Positions 33,267-41,535 of a stretch of 41,633 nucleotides of DNA are shown here, in pieces (the stretch's first letter is position 1; each line of letters starts with the position of its first letter). The position numbers and the translations under genes were made by a program. The stretch comes from Chitinophagales bacterium 65-1. GTDB taxonomy: Bacteria; Bacteroidota; Bacteroidia; Chitinophagales; Chitinophagaceae. Below the pieces are notes generated by a model that was given only the letters and a program-made list of their open reading frames with translations, searched no databases and was not told the origin of the DNA. The stretch is taken from positions 1 to 41,633 of the forward strand of contig MWYX01000047.1 of NCBI GenBank assembly GCA_002050465.1, written 5' to 3'.

Positions 33267-34040
33267 TCAGCTGTTTAAAATATCAATGAATTTACCGGCT
33301 GTATTCTGGTGCTGACCTATATCACCGGTTAGGGAGGTAAAAATATTTTCCAGGGAACCTTGGTCAGCCTTGACCTTTAGGGTTTCAAAATCTCCATCTG
33401 CAATTATTTCACCTTTGTTTATTATAATAATACGGTCACTTATTTTTTCTACTACATCCATTATATGGGATGAATAAAAAATAGTTTTCCCGTTTTGCTT
33501 AAGCTGTGCCAGTATCTCTTTTACTAATATAACCGCATTTGCATCCAGGCCACTTAAAGGTTCGTCTAAAAAAATAATTTCCGGGTTATGAATTAAACCG
33601 CTAATGAGCAGTACTTTTTGCTTCATGCCTTTGCTATAACTATTCATTCTGGTATTGGCTTTATCAGCCAGTTCAAAAAGCCTTAGTAGCTCCCATGATT
33701 TTTTTTCAATTGCCCTATCCTCCAATTGATATAGTTTGCCAACAAAGCGTAAATACTCAACAGGTGTAAGTAATTCGTATAACGCAGCCTGCTCAGGTAT
33801 ATAACCAATTTTTTGTTTTATTTCAACCGGGTTTTTTCTTACGTCAAATCCCAATACAATGGCATCACCTTCAAAATCGCTAATAATGCCAGTTAATATT
33901 TTTATGGTAGTGCTTTTCCCTGCCCCATTCGGGCCTATATAACCCACAATTTGCCCTGCCTGTATATTCAGCGTTATTCCCTTTAATACATAATTACCTG
34001 AGTACTGTTTTTTTAAACCTGAAAGTTGTATAATGCTCAT
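33267..34040 (-). CDS. ABC transporter ATP-binding protein (partner of the adjacent permease)
   Basis: 257 residues. Walker A GPNGAGKS at 36-43, signature variant YSKGMKQK at 135-142, Walker B IIFLDEP at 155-161 and SSHIMDVVEK (H-loop) are present. SKGMKQ is common in ABC-2 exporters of the gliding/NatA type. First gene of a tight run to folC. Upstream is the acyl-CoA dehydrogenase terminator, with no clear promoter between them. Confidence 0.93.
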   Translation of the reverse strand: MSIIQLSGLKKQYSGNYVLKGITLNIQAGQIVGYIGPNGAGKSTTIKILTGIISDFEGDAIVLGFDVRKNPVEIKQKIGYIPEQAALYELLTPVEYLRFVGKLYQLEDRAIEKKSWELLRLFELADKANTRMNSYSKGMKQKVLLISGLIHNPEIIFLDEPLSGLDANAVILVKEILAQLKQNGKTIFYSSHIMDVVEKISDRIIIINKGEIIADGDFETLKVKADQGSLENIFTSLTGDIGQHQNTAGKFIDILNS

Positions 34041-34058
34041 TGGATTTGGTTACAATTC

Positions 34059-34090
34059 AAAAAAAAGTGCAAATGTTTTTCCATTTGCAC
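34059..34090 (-). terminator. Intrinsic terminator of the acyl-CoA dehydrogenase gene
   Basis: On the minus strand GTGCAAATG pairs with CATTTGCAC (9 bp, perfect) around GAAAAA, then eight T residues. It follows the stop codon by 26 bases. Confidence 0.85.
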
Positions 34091-34114
34091 ATCTGCATAT
34101 TTACACATCTCCAC
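34083..34114. repeat. Four 8-base units overlapping the acyl-CoA dehydrogenase 3' end
   Basis: ATTTGCAC, ATCTGCAT, ATTTACAC, ATCTCCAC lie in tandem; the first unit doubles as the 3' (plus-strand) arm of the terminator. The stop codon at 34116-34118 follows by one base. Confidence 0.65.
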
Positions 34115-34115
34115 A

Positions 34116-35270
34116 TCATTTTAATATTGCCCTGCTTATCACCATCCTTTGTACTTCGCTGGTACCTTCATATATCTGTGTGATCTTTGCATCTCTCATC
34201 ATCCGTTCTACATGGTATTCTTTTACATAGCCATAACCCCCATGTATTTGAACTGCTTCCGTTGCTGTCCACATCGCAGTTTCGCTTGCAAATACTTTCG
34301 CCTTTGCTGCACTAACCGTATAATCCATTTTATTATCTTTTTCCCAGGCGGCTTTTAGGCAAAGTAATCTTGCTGCTTCAATTCTTGTTGCCATATCTGC
34401 TAGCTTAAATTGTATTATCTGGTGATGCCTTATTTCTTTTCCGAATGCCTTTCTTTGTTTAGAATATTCAATACATCTTTCATACGCTCCACTGGCAATG
34501 CCCAGCGCCTGCGAGGCAATACCAATTCTGCCTCCATTTAAAGTTTGCATCGCAAATTTAAATCCGAATCCATCTTCACCTATCCTGTTTTCTTTAGGTA
34601 CTTTAACATCAGTGAATAAAATGCTGTGTGTATCACTTCCTCTTATTCCCAATTTATTTTCTTTAGCGCCAACAGATACACCCGGCCAGTTTTTTTCTAC
34701 AATAAAAGTATTAATCCCCCTGCTTCCTTTACTTACATCAGTTTGTGCCATTGCAAGATAAACCGATGCCGTTCCACCATTTGTAATCCAGTTTTTTGTA
34801 CCATTCAATAAATAATGATCACCTTTATCTTCCGCGGTGGTTCTTTGCGAAGTTGCATCACTACCGGCTTCGGGTTCACTTAATAAAAATGCGCCAATAT
34901 ATAATTCATCATTTTTTCTGCCCTGGGCCAGTGAGGTTAAATATTTTTGTTTTTGTTCTTCTGTGCCATATGCCTCAATACCCCAGCAAACCAAACTATT
35001 ATTTACACTCATGCAAACACTTGTACTGGCATCAATTTTACTTATCTCTTCCATTGCCAGTACATAGCTGACTGTGTCCAAACCAGCGCCTCCATACTTT
35101 GTATCAACCATCATTCCCATAAAACCAAGGTCTGCCAACTTTAAAACCTGTTCCCGTGGAAATTTTTGTTGCTCATCTCTTTCAATTACGCCGGGTAAAC
35201 ATTCATTAACAGCAAAGTCCCGTGCTGCCTGCCTTATCATTAATTGTTCCTCAGATAATTGTAGCTCCAT
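34116..35270 (-). CDS. Acyl-CoA dehydrogenase, short-chain type
   Basis: 384 residues from ATG 35268-35270. A longer frame from 35288 would start inside the promoter. Order of parts: N-terminal helices, FAD strand region with SEPEAGSDATSQRTTAE and KNWITNGGTA, and C-terminal helices with the catalytic base in QIYEGTSEVQ (E368, the position known for short-chain enzymes). It oxidises acyl-CoA to enoyl-CoA using FAD, with electron-transfer flavoprotein as acceptor. Butyryl-CoA is a plausible substrate. It has its own promoter and terminator. Confidence 0.93.
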   Translation of the reverse strand: MELQLSEEQLMIRQAARDFAVNECLPGVIERDEQQKFPREQVLKLADLGFMGMMVDTKYGGAGLDTVSYVLAMEEISKIDASTSVCMSVNNSLVCWGIEAYGTEEQKQKYLTSLAQGRKNDELYIGAFLLSEPEAGSDATSQRTTAEDKGDHYLLNGTKNWITNGGTASVYLAMAQTDVSKGSRGINTFIVEKNWPGVSVGAKENKLGIRGSDTHSILFTDVKVPKENRIGEDGFGFKFAMQTLNGGRIGIASQALGIASGAYERCIEYSKQRKAFGKEIRHHQIIQFKLADMATRIEAARLLCLKAAWEKDNKMDYTVSAAKAKVFASETAMWTATEAVQIHGGYGYVKEYHVERMMRDAKITQIYEGTSEVQRMVISRAILK

Positions 35271-35287
35271 AAATATTTTTTCGTGCA

Positions 35288-35314
35288 CAAAAATAGATAA
35301 ACCTATTCAGGCAA
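35288..35314 (-). promoter_or_regulatory. Acyl-CoA dehydrogenase promoter
   Basis: On the minus strand TTG (35312-35314), a 16-base spacer and TATTTTTG (35288-35295). The predicted start near 35281 leaves about ten bases of leader before the ATG at 35270. Confidence 0.6.
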
Positions 35315-35367
35315 TACATTTTTTTATAGTCTGTAATTAAACTCTTAACCTATTTTTAGTGTCTAGC

Positions 35368-35399
35368 TTGCATATACTGATAATTAAAGCGTATCTTTG
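35368..35399 (+). promoter_or_regulatory. DEAD-box helicase promoter
   Basis: TTG at 35368-35370, a 21-base spacer and TATCTTTG at 35392-35399 fit the Bacteroidota consensus. Transcription would begin near 35406, giving a leader of about 130 bases. Confidence 0.7.
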
Positions 35400-35538
35400 C
35401 TGTTCATATTCTCCCTCTTAGCTGACTAGATAATCTTCTCTTAATGTAAAGCTCATCAGGTCTTAGGTTGTTGAGCATATAATTTTCATAAACCATTCCA
35501 TAAAGGGATAGTTATTATTTACATTAAACAATTATACA
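35400..35538 (+). promoter_or_regulatory. Long 5' leader of the DEAD-box helicase mRNA
   Basis: The leader contains a hairpin at 35451-35476 (GCTCATCA against TGTTGAGC, one mismatch) followed by an AT-rich stretch. Other genes here have leaders of 5-30 bases, so this length is exceptional. Long leaders in cold-shock and helicase mRNAs often control stability or translation; that is inference. Confidence 0.5.
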
Positions 35539-36780
35539 TTGTCATTTAAAAATTTAAATTTAATTGAGCCCATATTAAAGGCTCTTGAAACTGAGGGGTA
35601 TACTATCCCAACCCCCATCCAGGAACAGGGAATACCAGTTGTGCTGGAAGGAAAAGACCTTTTGGGTTGCGCTCAAACCGGTACAGGAAAAACAGCAGCA
35701 TTTGCTATTCCTATATTGCAAAACCTCTATAATAATAAGCATGAAGAAAAAGGATCATGGAATATTAAAGCATTGATATTAACTCCCACAAGAGAACTTG
35801 CTATCCAGATAGATGAAAGCTTTGCAGCTTATGGAAAAAACACAGGATTAAAGCACCTTGTAGTTTTTGGAGGTGTATCACAATATCATCAAACCACTTC
35901 ATTAAGAAAGGGTGTTGATATTTTAATTGCCACACCGGGAAGATTATTAGATCTGATAGAACAAAGATTTATCAGCCTGCAACACATACAAATGTTTGTT
36001 TTAGATGAAGCAGACCGTATGCTTGACATGGGATTTATACATGATGTACGAAGGATCATTGCCAAACTACCCACAAAAAGACAAACCTTGTTTTTCTCTG
36101 CTACTATGCCCGCTGAAATAACTAGTCTTTCAAAAAGTATATTAACCAATCCGGTTAGGATAGAAGTTACCCCGGTATCTTCTACTGCTGAAAAAGTGGA
36201 GCAGGCAGTTTATTTTGTTGAAAAGAATGATAAGCGTTCACTGCTTATTCATTTATTAAAGGACTCAAACATAAAAAGTGCTTTGGTTTTTGCAAGAACG
36301 AAATATGGCGCTGATAAAATTGCAAAAGATTTATACAGGGCAAATATTAAGGTTGATGCAATACACGGTAATAAATCGCAGGCAGCCCGCCAAAAGGCAT
36401 TAACTGATTTTAAAAATGGCAAGATAAGAGTGCTGGTTGCAACTGATATTGCGGCAAGAGGAATAGACGTGGATGATCTAAGCCATGTAATCAATTTCGA
36501 GCTACCAAATATTGCCGAAACGTATGTTCATAGAATTGGACGTACGGGAAGAGCGGGATTAAGTGGTATTGCTTTATCATTTTGTGATGTTGAGGAAAGA
36601 GAATTTTTGAGAGATATTAATAAACTAATAACGCAAAATATTCCTGTGATTGAGGATCACCCATATCCGAGCCCTACAAGATTTGTTCAGGCACCCATAG
36701 TACAAAAAAATCCTATGTCAAGGAGACCGGCGTCACATGCAAACTTCAGGAGGACGAGAGGGTGGAGCCAGAGCAGGTAG
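35539..36780 (+). CDS. DEAD-box ATP-dependent RNA helicase (RhlE-like)
   Basis: 413 residues from a TTG start ([16 protein letters not shown]). All motifs are intact: Q motif YTIPTPIQ at 21-28, AQTGTGKT at 45-52, PTRELA at 83-88, TPGR at 132-135, DEAD at 156-159, SAT at 187-189, [10 protein letters not shown] at 301-310 and HRIGRTGR at 331-338. A short basic tail ([15 protein letters not shown]) is typical of the RhlE group. It unwinds RNA for ribosome assembly or RNA decay. It has a long leader and an intrinsic terminator of its own. Confidence 0.95.
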   Translation: MSFKNLNLIEPILKALETEGYTIPTPIQEQGIPVVLEGKDLLGCAQTGTGKTAAFAIPILQNLYNNKHEEKGSWNIKALILTPTRELAIQIDESFAAYGKNTGLKHLVVFGGVSQYHQTTSLRKGVDILIATPGRLLDLIEQRFISLQHIQMFVLDEADRMLDMGFIHDVRRIIAKLPTKRQTLFFSATMPAEITSLSKSILTNPVRIEVTPVSSTAEKVEQAVYFVEKNDKRSLLIHLLKDSNIKSALVFARTKYGADKIAKDLYRANIKVDAIHGNKSQAARQKALTDFKNGKIRVLVATDIAARGIDVDDLSHVINFELPNIAETYVHRIGRTGRAGLSGIALSFCDVEEREFLRDINKLITQNIPVIEDHPYPSPTRFVQAPIVQKNPMSRRPASHANFRRTRGWSQSR

Positions 36781-36827
36781 TTTAGAGTAAGTAAAGTAAA
36801 TAAAGTTTCTAAAGTATAAAGTGAAAT

Positions 36828-36854
36828 GCTGATCGTTTGGTCAGCTTTTTTTTT
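36828..36854 (+). terminator. Intrinsic terminator after the DEAD-box helicase gene
   Basis: GCTGATC and GGTCAGC form a 7-bp stem (one G-U) around GTTT, followed directly by nine T residues. It overlaps the extended open frame of the next gene, so that gene must start later. Confidence 0.88.
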
Positions 36855-36882
36855 ATTTACCTTAGTAAAAAAATTAAGCTTT

Positions 36883-37491
36883 ATGGGTAAAAAAGATAAA
36901 AGGGTAGATGCTTATATAGAAAAGGCACAGCCCTTTGCAAAACCAATTTTAAACCATCTTCGTAACCTTGTACATCAAGGTTGCACCAACGTGGAGGAAA
37001 CGGTAAAATGGGGTATGCCCAGCTTTGATTATAAGGGGCCGTATTGCAGTATGGCGGCTTTTAAAGAACATGCTGTATTTGGATTTTGGAAAGCTTCATT
37101 AATGAGGGATGCAGAAAAACTAAAAGACAACCAGCAAAGTGCAATGGGCCATGCAGGTAAAATAAAAAGCTTGAAAGATCTTCCTTCTGATACAATTCTG
37201 ATGAGCTGGATCAAAGAAGCTGCAAAACTTAACGATGATGGAGTAAAACTTCCTCCACGTAAAAAAACAGAACAAAAAGAGCTGGTAATTCCTGATTACT
37301 TCACAAACGCATTAAGTAAAAATAAAAAAGCACTGCAGACTTTTGAAAAATTTAGTCCATCTCATAAAAAAGAGTATGTGGAATGGATAATTGAAGCAAA
37401 GTCAGAAGAAACCAGGAACAGGCGGATGGATACTGCTATAGAATGGATTTCAGAAGGCAAAGGAAGAAATTGGAAATATGAACGTAAATAA
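36883..37491 (+). CDS. YdeI/DUF1801-type protein
   Basis: 202 residues from ATG 36883; the open frame extends 57 bases further, but that part covers the preceding terminator. The N-terminal half (VEETVKWGMPSFDYKG, AVFGFWKASL) is a DUF1801 (YdhG-like) domain and the C-terminal half (FEKFSPSHKKEYVEWI, RMDTAIEWI) is the YdeI/OmdA repeat. Members are linked loosely to peptide or envelope stress, without a defined activity. TACCTTAG at 36858-36865 is a weak -7 candidate. Confidence 0.85.
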   Translation: MGKKDKRVDAYIEKAQPFAKPILNHLRNLVHQGCTNVEETVKWGMPSFDYKGPYCSMAAFKEHAVFGFWKASLMRDAEKLKDNQQSAMGHAGKIKSLKDLPSDTILMSWIKEAAKLNDDGVKLPPRKKTEQKELVIPDYFTNALSKNKKALQTFEKFSPSHKKEYVEWIIEAKSEETRNRRMDTAIEWISEGKGRNWKYERK

Positions 37492-37532
37492 AATATTTTA
37501 TAAGTTTGCTTAAAAAATTCTAAATTTATAAT

Positions 37533-37946
37533 ATGAGAAGAATATTTATAATTATTATTTCTTTTAGTTTGTATTGCACTTCATATTCATCTCCCAACTA
37601 TGATTTGGTAAAAGAGATTGCCACTGAAATAGCAAAACATAATATTTATGAATCGGCAATTATAGGTTTTGCAGCAACTCAATCAACTCAAAATATGAGA
37701 TTAAATCAATTGGTAATGATAGCATCAGATAATCAATTGTACTCATTAGCTAAACATAGTAATGCAGTAGTAAGATTATATGCTTTAATGGCAATTGTCA
37801 CCAGGAATTTAGCTATATCCCCGGAATTAAAAGACCAATTTTATAAAGACAGATCAATAGTTGTAACACTACAGGGATGTGTGGTTAATAAATCATCTGT
37901 AGATGTTATAAGTAAAATGATTTTATTGACTGAAAAAGGTTGTTAA
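37533..37946 (+). CDS. Small exported hypothetical protein
   Basis: 137 residues. Signal peptide-like start (MRRIFIIIISFSLYC) and a mature part predicted mainly helical, with helix-turn-helix pairs that could form HEAT-like repeats (KHSNAVVRLYALMAIV). I do not recognise the family. It is 41 bases after the YdeI-like gene and its 3' end overlaps the terminator of the opposite gene. Confidence 0.65.
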   Translation: MRRIFIIIISFSLYCTSYSSPNYDLVKEIATEIAKHNIYESAIIGFAATQSTQNMRLNQLVMIASDNQLYSLAKHSNAVVRLYALMAIVTRNLAISPELKDQFYKDRSIVVTLQGCVVNKSSVDVISKMILLTEKGC

Positions 37947-37974
37947 TAAAAAAAAGGCACCCTAATGATGCCTT
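37946..37974 (-). terminator. Intrinsic terminator of the S41 protease gene
   Basis: On the minus strand AAGGCA pairs with TGCCTT (37954-37959 and 37969-37974) around a 9-base loop, followed by a run of eight T residues. It lies 22 bases after the protease stop. Confidence 0.75.
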
Positions 37975-37995
37975 ACAATTTAAATTCGGCTGTTA

Positions 37996-40140
37996 TTATT
38001 TTGCTCTTGCTAATGCTGCCTGGCCTATCATGTTATTCATTACCTTGACTGTTTCATTAATATAAATATCGCCGCTAACTCTTTTTAATAATTGCTTATT
38101 CCTTTCGGCTTTATCTTTATCAGATTCTATGGTTGCAGCATCGGTTTTAATATTTGTTACATTAAGGTTTACATTTAACTTACTAAGCGTATCTAATTGT
38201 TTTGCTACTGTTCGCATTTGCTTTAGCTCCTCTCTGTATTTTTTAAAGTTTAATGAGTAGGTTCTATCTGCATTTTTTTCAAGAAACTGAGTACCATTTT
38301 TTATTTGTTTAAATAAGGTATCAGTATTGAGTTGCATATTTATTTTATTTACTAATGAATTTACATCATAGCCGGGGTTCCAGGGGGTATAATTTGCTTT
38401 TGAAATCACATCCCAGCTTAAAGCATCAGGATTATCTTTTTCCCGGATCTTTATATACTCTAACCGGTCAGGAATAACAATATCAGGTGTAACTCCTTTT
38501 AATTGTGTTGCTCCGCCATTCACCCTGTAAAATTTTCTGAATGTGAGTTTGATATCACCCAGGCCATCTGTGGGAGGCTTTTTGAAAAAAACATTTTCTG
38601 CTTCCGGATCAAGAGAAACATTTCTTTGCACTGTGCCTTTACCATAGGTAGAAGAACTGCCTATTACAATTCCCCGGTTATAATCCTGAATTGCAGCAGC
38701 GAATATTTCCGAAGCCGAAGCACTTAATTCATCAACCATCACTGTTAACGGTCCGGTATATAATACGCTCTTATCCCTGTCATTTAAAACCATTGGCTTT
38801 TCATCCCGCCCTTTTACCTGGCAGATAGGCCCATCTTCAATAAATAAACCTACCATATCAACCACGTCATATAAAGAGCCTCCACCATTTGAACGAAGGT
38901 CCATTACTATACCTTCAACATTTTCAGCCTTTAGTTTTTCGATTTCCTTTGCCACATCTACAGCACATCTTCTGCCCTGGGGATCGTCAAAATTTGCATA
39001 GAATTCAGGAAGATAAATGTATCCAATCTTGTTTGGTCCGTTTATAATATAACTTTTAGCGTAAGTATCATCAAGATCTATTTTATCTCTCAACAAACTA
39101 ACTATTTTGATAGAGCCATCCGGCTTTCTTACAGTAAGTCTCACTTCTGAACCCTTAGTAGCACCTCTGATTAATTTTACTGCATCCGTAACTGAATACC
39201 CCGTTACATCCACAGGTTCTCCTTTGCCTTGTGCAATTTTTATTATTTCATCTTCAACTTGTATCTGGCCTGATTTAAAAGCAGGCATACCATTAACTAA
39301 AGTTGCAATTTTAATTTTACCATCATCTTCTTTTAACTGGGCGCCTATTCCAAAAAAAGTACCACTTAGCATTTCATTAAATGAGCGTTTATCAACAGGC
39401 GCCATGTAAGTTGTATGCGGATCCATAGTATTAGTGATTGCATTCACAAATTCACTGAACATTACCTCGGGCTTATTATGTGATATTAAATTTGCAAAAT
39501 ACCGATCCATTTGTTTTTTTACCTGGGTACGGGCTTCTCTTTCCAGGGTGCTATCAGCCTTGGCAACATATCCATCTTTGCCAATATTTTTTTCTCTCTC
39601 ATCAACCAGATCAGAATACCTGGTAAGCACAAGATATTTAAGGCGCTTTCTGCCCAGATCATATCTTTCTGATTCAGTTTTAGGAAACAGGCGTTTTTCA
39701 CCGTCCATTACAATAGTTTCATCTGTAGTAAATGTGAAGGGTTTTGAAAGAATTTCTTTATAGGTTTTAATTATCTCATCTAAACGACTAACATATAAGT
39801 TGTTTATAAAATAATATGATTCCAGTGGTGATCCATGAATTTCATCATCGATCTTAGTTTCATATTTTTTAAAGTTCTCTATATCTTTTTGAAGGAAAAT
39901 GAATTTATCAGGATCCAGATCTTCAATATATCTTTTAAATACCTGTCGGGAAAAAGCATCATCAATCTTTTTTGGGCTGTAATGTCCCTGTTCTAAAACA
40001 ATACCTACGTTACGAAGTATTTTTTCATTTTTGCTTTTTGGATTATCGGTGCTGCCATCTCCCCGCCCCATGGTTTTAAATGTGAAGAATAAACCAGCTC
40101 CGATTAATAAAAATAATATTGGAAGAAACTTTTTACTCAT
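37996..40140 (-). CDS. Carboxy-terminal processing protease (Tsp/Prc, peptidase S41)
   Basis: 714 residues from ATG 40138-40140 (MSKKFLPILFLLIGAG, an N-terminal TM or signal). Open codons upstream add a non-family leader. The order is an N-terminal Prc region, a PDZ domain at about 260-338 (GIGAQLKEDDGKIKI, AFKSGQIQVEDEI), then the S41 core with ELSASASEIF (catalytic S475) and TYGKGTVQ (K501), and a C-terminal DUF3340-like tail. It acts in the periplasm on C-terminal tails of proteins and on peptidoglycan enzymes. It is a complete single-gene unit. Confidence 0.94.
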   Translation of the reverse strand: MSKKFLPILFLLIGAGLFFTFKTMGRGDGSTDNPKSKNEKILRNVGIVLEQGHYSPKKIDDAFSRQVFKRYIEDLDPDKFIFLQKDIENFKKYETKIDDEIHGSPLESYYFINNLYVSRLDEIIKTYKEILSKPFTFTTDETIVMDGEKRLFPKTESERYDLGRKRLKYLVLTRYSDLVDEREKNIGKDGYVAKADSTLEREARTQVKKQMDRYFANLISHNKPEVMFSEFVNAITNTMDPHTTYMAPVDKRSFNEMLSGTFFGIGAQLKEDDGKIKIATLVNGMPAFKSGQIQVEDEIIKIAQGKGEPVDVTGYSVTDAVKLIRGATKGSEVRLTVRKPDGSIKIVSLLRDKIDLDDTYAKSYIINGPNKIGYIYLPEFYANFDDPQGRRCAVDVAKEIEKLKAENVEGIVMDLRSNGGGSLYDVVDMVGLFIEDGPICQVKGRDEKPMVLNDRDKSVLYTGPLTVMVDELSASASEIFAAAIQDYNRGIVIGSSSTYGKGTVQRNVSLDPEAENVFFKKPPTDGLGDIKLTFRKFYRVNGGATQLKGVTPDIVIPDRLEYIKIREKDNPDALSWDVISKANYTPWNPGYDVNSLVNKINMQLNTDTLFKQIKNGTQFLEKNADRTYSLNFKKYREELKQMRTVAKQLDTLSKLNVNLNVTNIKTDAATIESDKDKAERNKQLLKRVSGDIYINETVKVMNNMIGQAALARAK

Positions 40141-40297
40141 AATAAATTTAATTGTATTGTACATACGTAAAAATAAAACAAATTGAATTTGATAGTTGAA
40201 AGTACCAGCTTTAATTAACAAAGGTTTTATAAAAAGGATGTATGGCAAAATAGATAACAGGGAAGATGATAATATATCTCTATATTCAACTTAACTA

Positions 40298-40328
40298 ACA
40301 AAAATCCCAAACATAAGTTCAGGATTTT
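40298..40328 (-). terminator. Likely terminator after the tRNA-His gene
   Basis: On the minus strand AAAATCC pairs with GGATTTT (40322-40328 and 40301-40307); the T residues are partly in the stem. Weaker than the others. Confidence 0.45.
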
Positions 40329-40329
40329 G

Positions 40330-40404
40330 GGTGGATGATGGGGCTCGAACCCACGACCCTCAGAATCACAATCTGATGCTCTAACCAGCTGAGCTACAAC
40401 CACC
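40330..40404 (-). tRNA. tRNA-His (anticodon GTG)
   Basis: Cloverleaf on the minus strand: acceptor 7 bp, D arm GCTC/GAGC, anticodon stem TCAGA/TCTGA with loop TTGTGAT (anticodon GTG), variable loop GGGTC, T arm with TTCGAGC. The extra G-1 at 40404 and discriminator C73 (40330) are the histidine identity pair. The acceptor stem has one T-T mismatch (fifth pair). CCA is not encoded. A TATTTTTG -7 box lies at 40416-40423. Confidence 0.93.
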
Positions 40405-40415
40405 GTATAAGTGAT

Positions 40416-40423
40416 CAAAAATA
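40416..40423 (-). promoter_or_regulatory. -7 box of the tRNA-His gene
   Basis: TATTTTTG on the minus strand, 11 bases upstream of the tRNA 5' end; no TTG at -33. Confidence 0.45.
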
Positions 40424-40499
40424 ATTAAAAAATTATACCTGATAAAAAATTACATTTTTGGGCAGCCTGTATTTATAGCGTTTCTTTGCACCTGCTTTT

Positions 40500-41105
40500 A
40501 TGCATTGGTATAATCATTTAATCACCATCTTGTTATCCGGCTTTATTGGATGGGGAATTATATGGTTTGCAATTAAAATGCTGTTTCGTCCCCGCAGACC
40601 AAAAAACGTCTTTGGATATAGATACCAGGGGTTCTTTCCAAAAAATCAAATAAAGATCGCACAAATGCTCGGCAAGCTCAGCACAGAACTTTTGCCATTT
40701 GCTGATATTGAACAACGGATTACCAGCACTGATAATCTTGACAAATTAAAACCGGAAATTGAAAAACATATTGATGCATTTCTTAATAAAAAATTAAGAG
40801 ATGTTTTCCCAATTCTTTCAAAATTCATCGGAGAAAAAACCACTAATCAATTAAAAGAGGCATACATGAATGAGTTGGAAACCATGTTCCCTGCGTTAAT
40901 GCACCAATACATGACCCAGCTTAAGACCAATATTGATCTTGAAAATGTAGTAGTTGAAAAAGTATCCCGCTTTTCAAATGAAAAATTAGAGGAAATTTTA
41001 AAAGCCATTACAAGAAAAGAATTTCAATTCCTTAAAATAGCAGGTGCAACATTTGGATGCTTAATTGGTTTAATTCAGGTACTCTTTAATATCCTGGCAC
41101 GCTAA
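40500..41105 (+). CDS. DUF445 family membrane protein
   Basis: 201 residues. TM helix at about 9-27, another at the C-terminus (AGATFGCLIGLIQVLFNIL), and between them a helical domain with FRPRRPKNVFGYRYQGFFPKN, the conserved entry of the DUF445 family. The function of the family is unknown. TTTG-(20)-TTTCTTTG at about 40456-40487 is a near-match promoter. Its 3' end (from 41007) is the source copy of the 127-base repeat at the window end. Confidence 0.87.
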   Translation: MHWYNHLITILLSGFIGWGIIWFAIKMLFRPRRPKNVFGYRYQGFFPKNQIKIAQMLGKLSTELLPFADIEQRITSTDNLDKLKPEIEKHIDAFLNKKLRDVFPILSKFIGEKTTNQLKEAYMNELETMFPALMHQYMTQLKTNIDLENVVVEKVSRFSNEKLEEILKAITRKEFQFLKIAGATFGCLIGLIQVLFNILAR

Positions 41106-41133
41106 GGTACGTCTCACCGCTTGTGACCACTCA
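41007..41133 (+). repeat. 127-base source copy of the terminal duplication
   Basis: Identical base for base to 41507-41633. It covers the last 33 codons of the DUF445 gene and 28 bases after its stop. Confidence 0.95.
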
Positions 41134-41220
41134 TACATAATTCACTATTTTCTATTAAACCTTTAGTGCAACTTTGCCGCACATTAGCAAATAATAACTG
41201 CTTAATAAAAAATTTTAATT

Positions 41221-41535
41221 ATGAAAAGAATTTTTCTAACCATCGTTTGTTTTTTAATGTTGTCGGCATTATTTGCACAAATGCCCGTTAGTAATAGAGG
41301 TTTGGGTGGCCAAAGTATGAATGTTGGACGATTTTATGGGAAAATAATTGATTCAACTACCAACAAACCATTAGAATCAGTTTCTGTTCAGCTTATACAG
41401 AATAAATTAGATACTGTAACCAAAAAGAGGAAAGATGTTGTAGTTGCAGGCATGCTCACTGATAAAAAAGGAAATTTTTCTTTGGAAAATTTACCGGTAA
41501 TGGGCAATTACAAGAAAAGAATTTCAATTCCTTAA
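41221..41535 (+). CDS. Outer-membrane beta-barrel protein, N-terminal part only
   Basis: The frame gives a signal peptide (MKRIFLTIVCFLMLSALFAQ) and a carboxypeptidase-regulatory-like domain (GRFYGKIIDSTTNKPLESVSV, GMLTDKKGNFSLENLPV), the usual beginning of large TonB-dependent or outer-membrane barrel proteins. Native sequence ends at residue 95 (base 41506). The last nine residues and the stop come from the duplicated 127 bases. The true gene continues beyond the window. Confidence 0.75.
   Translation: MKRIFLTIVCFLMLSALFAQMPVSNRGLGGQSMNVGRFYGKIIDSTTNKPLESVSVQLIQNKLDTVTKKRKDVVVAGMLTDKKGNFSLENLPVMGNYKKRISIP

Noticed and set aside
36826-36882. Upstream extension of the YdeI-like protein (MLIVWSAFFLF)
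   Set aside because: It is the terminator stem and T-run of the preceding gene.
40227-40418. Open frame overlapping the tRNA gene
   Set aside because: Common false frame across tRNA genes; the cloverleaf is clear.
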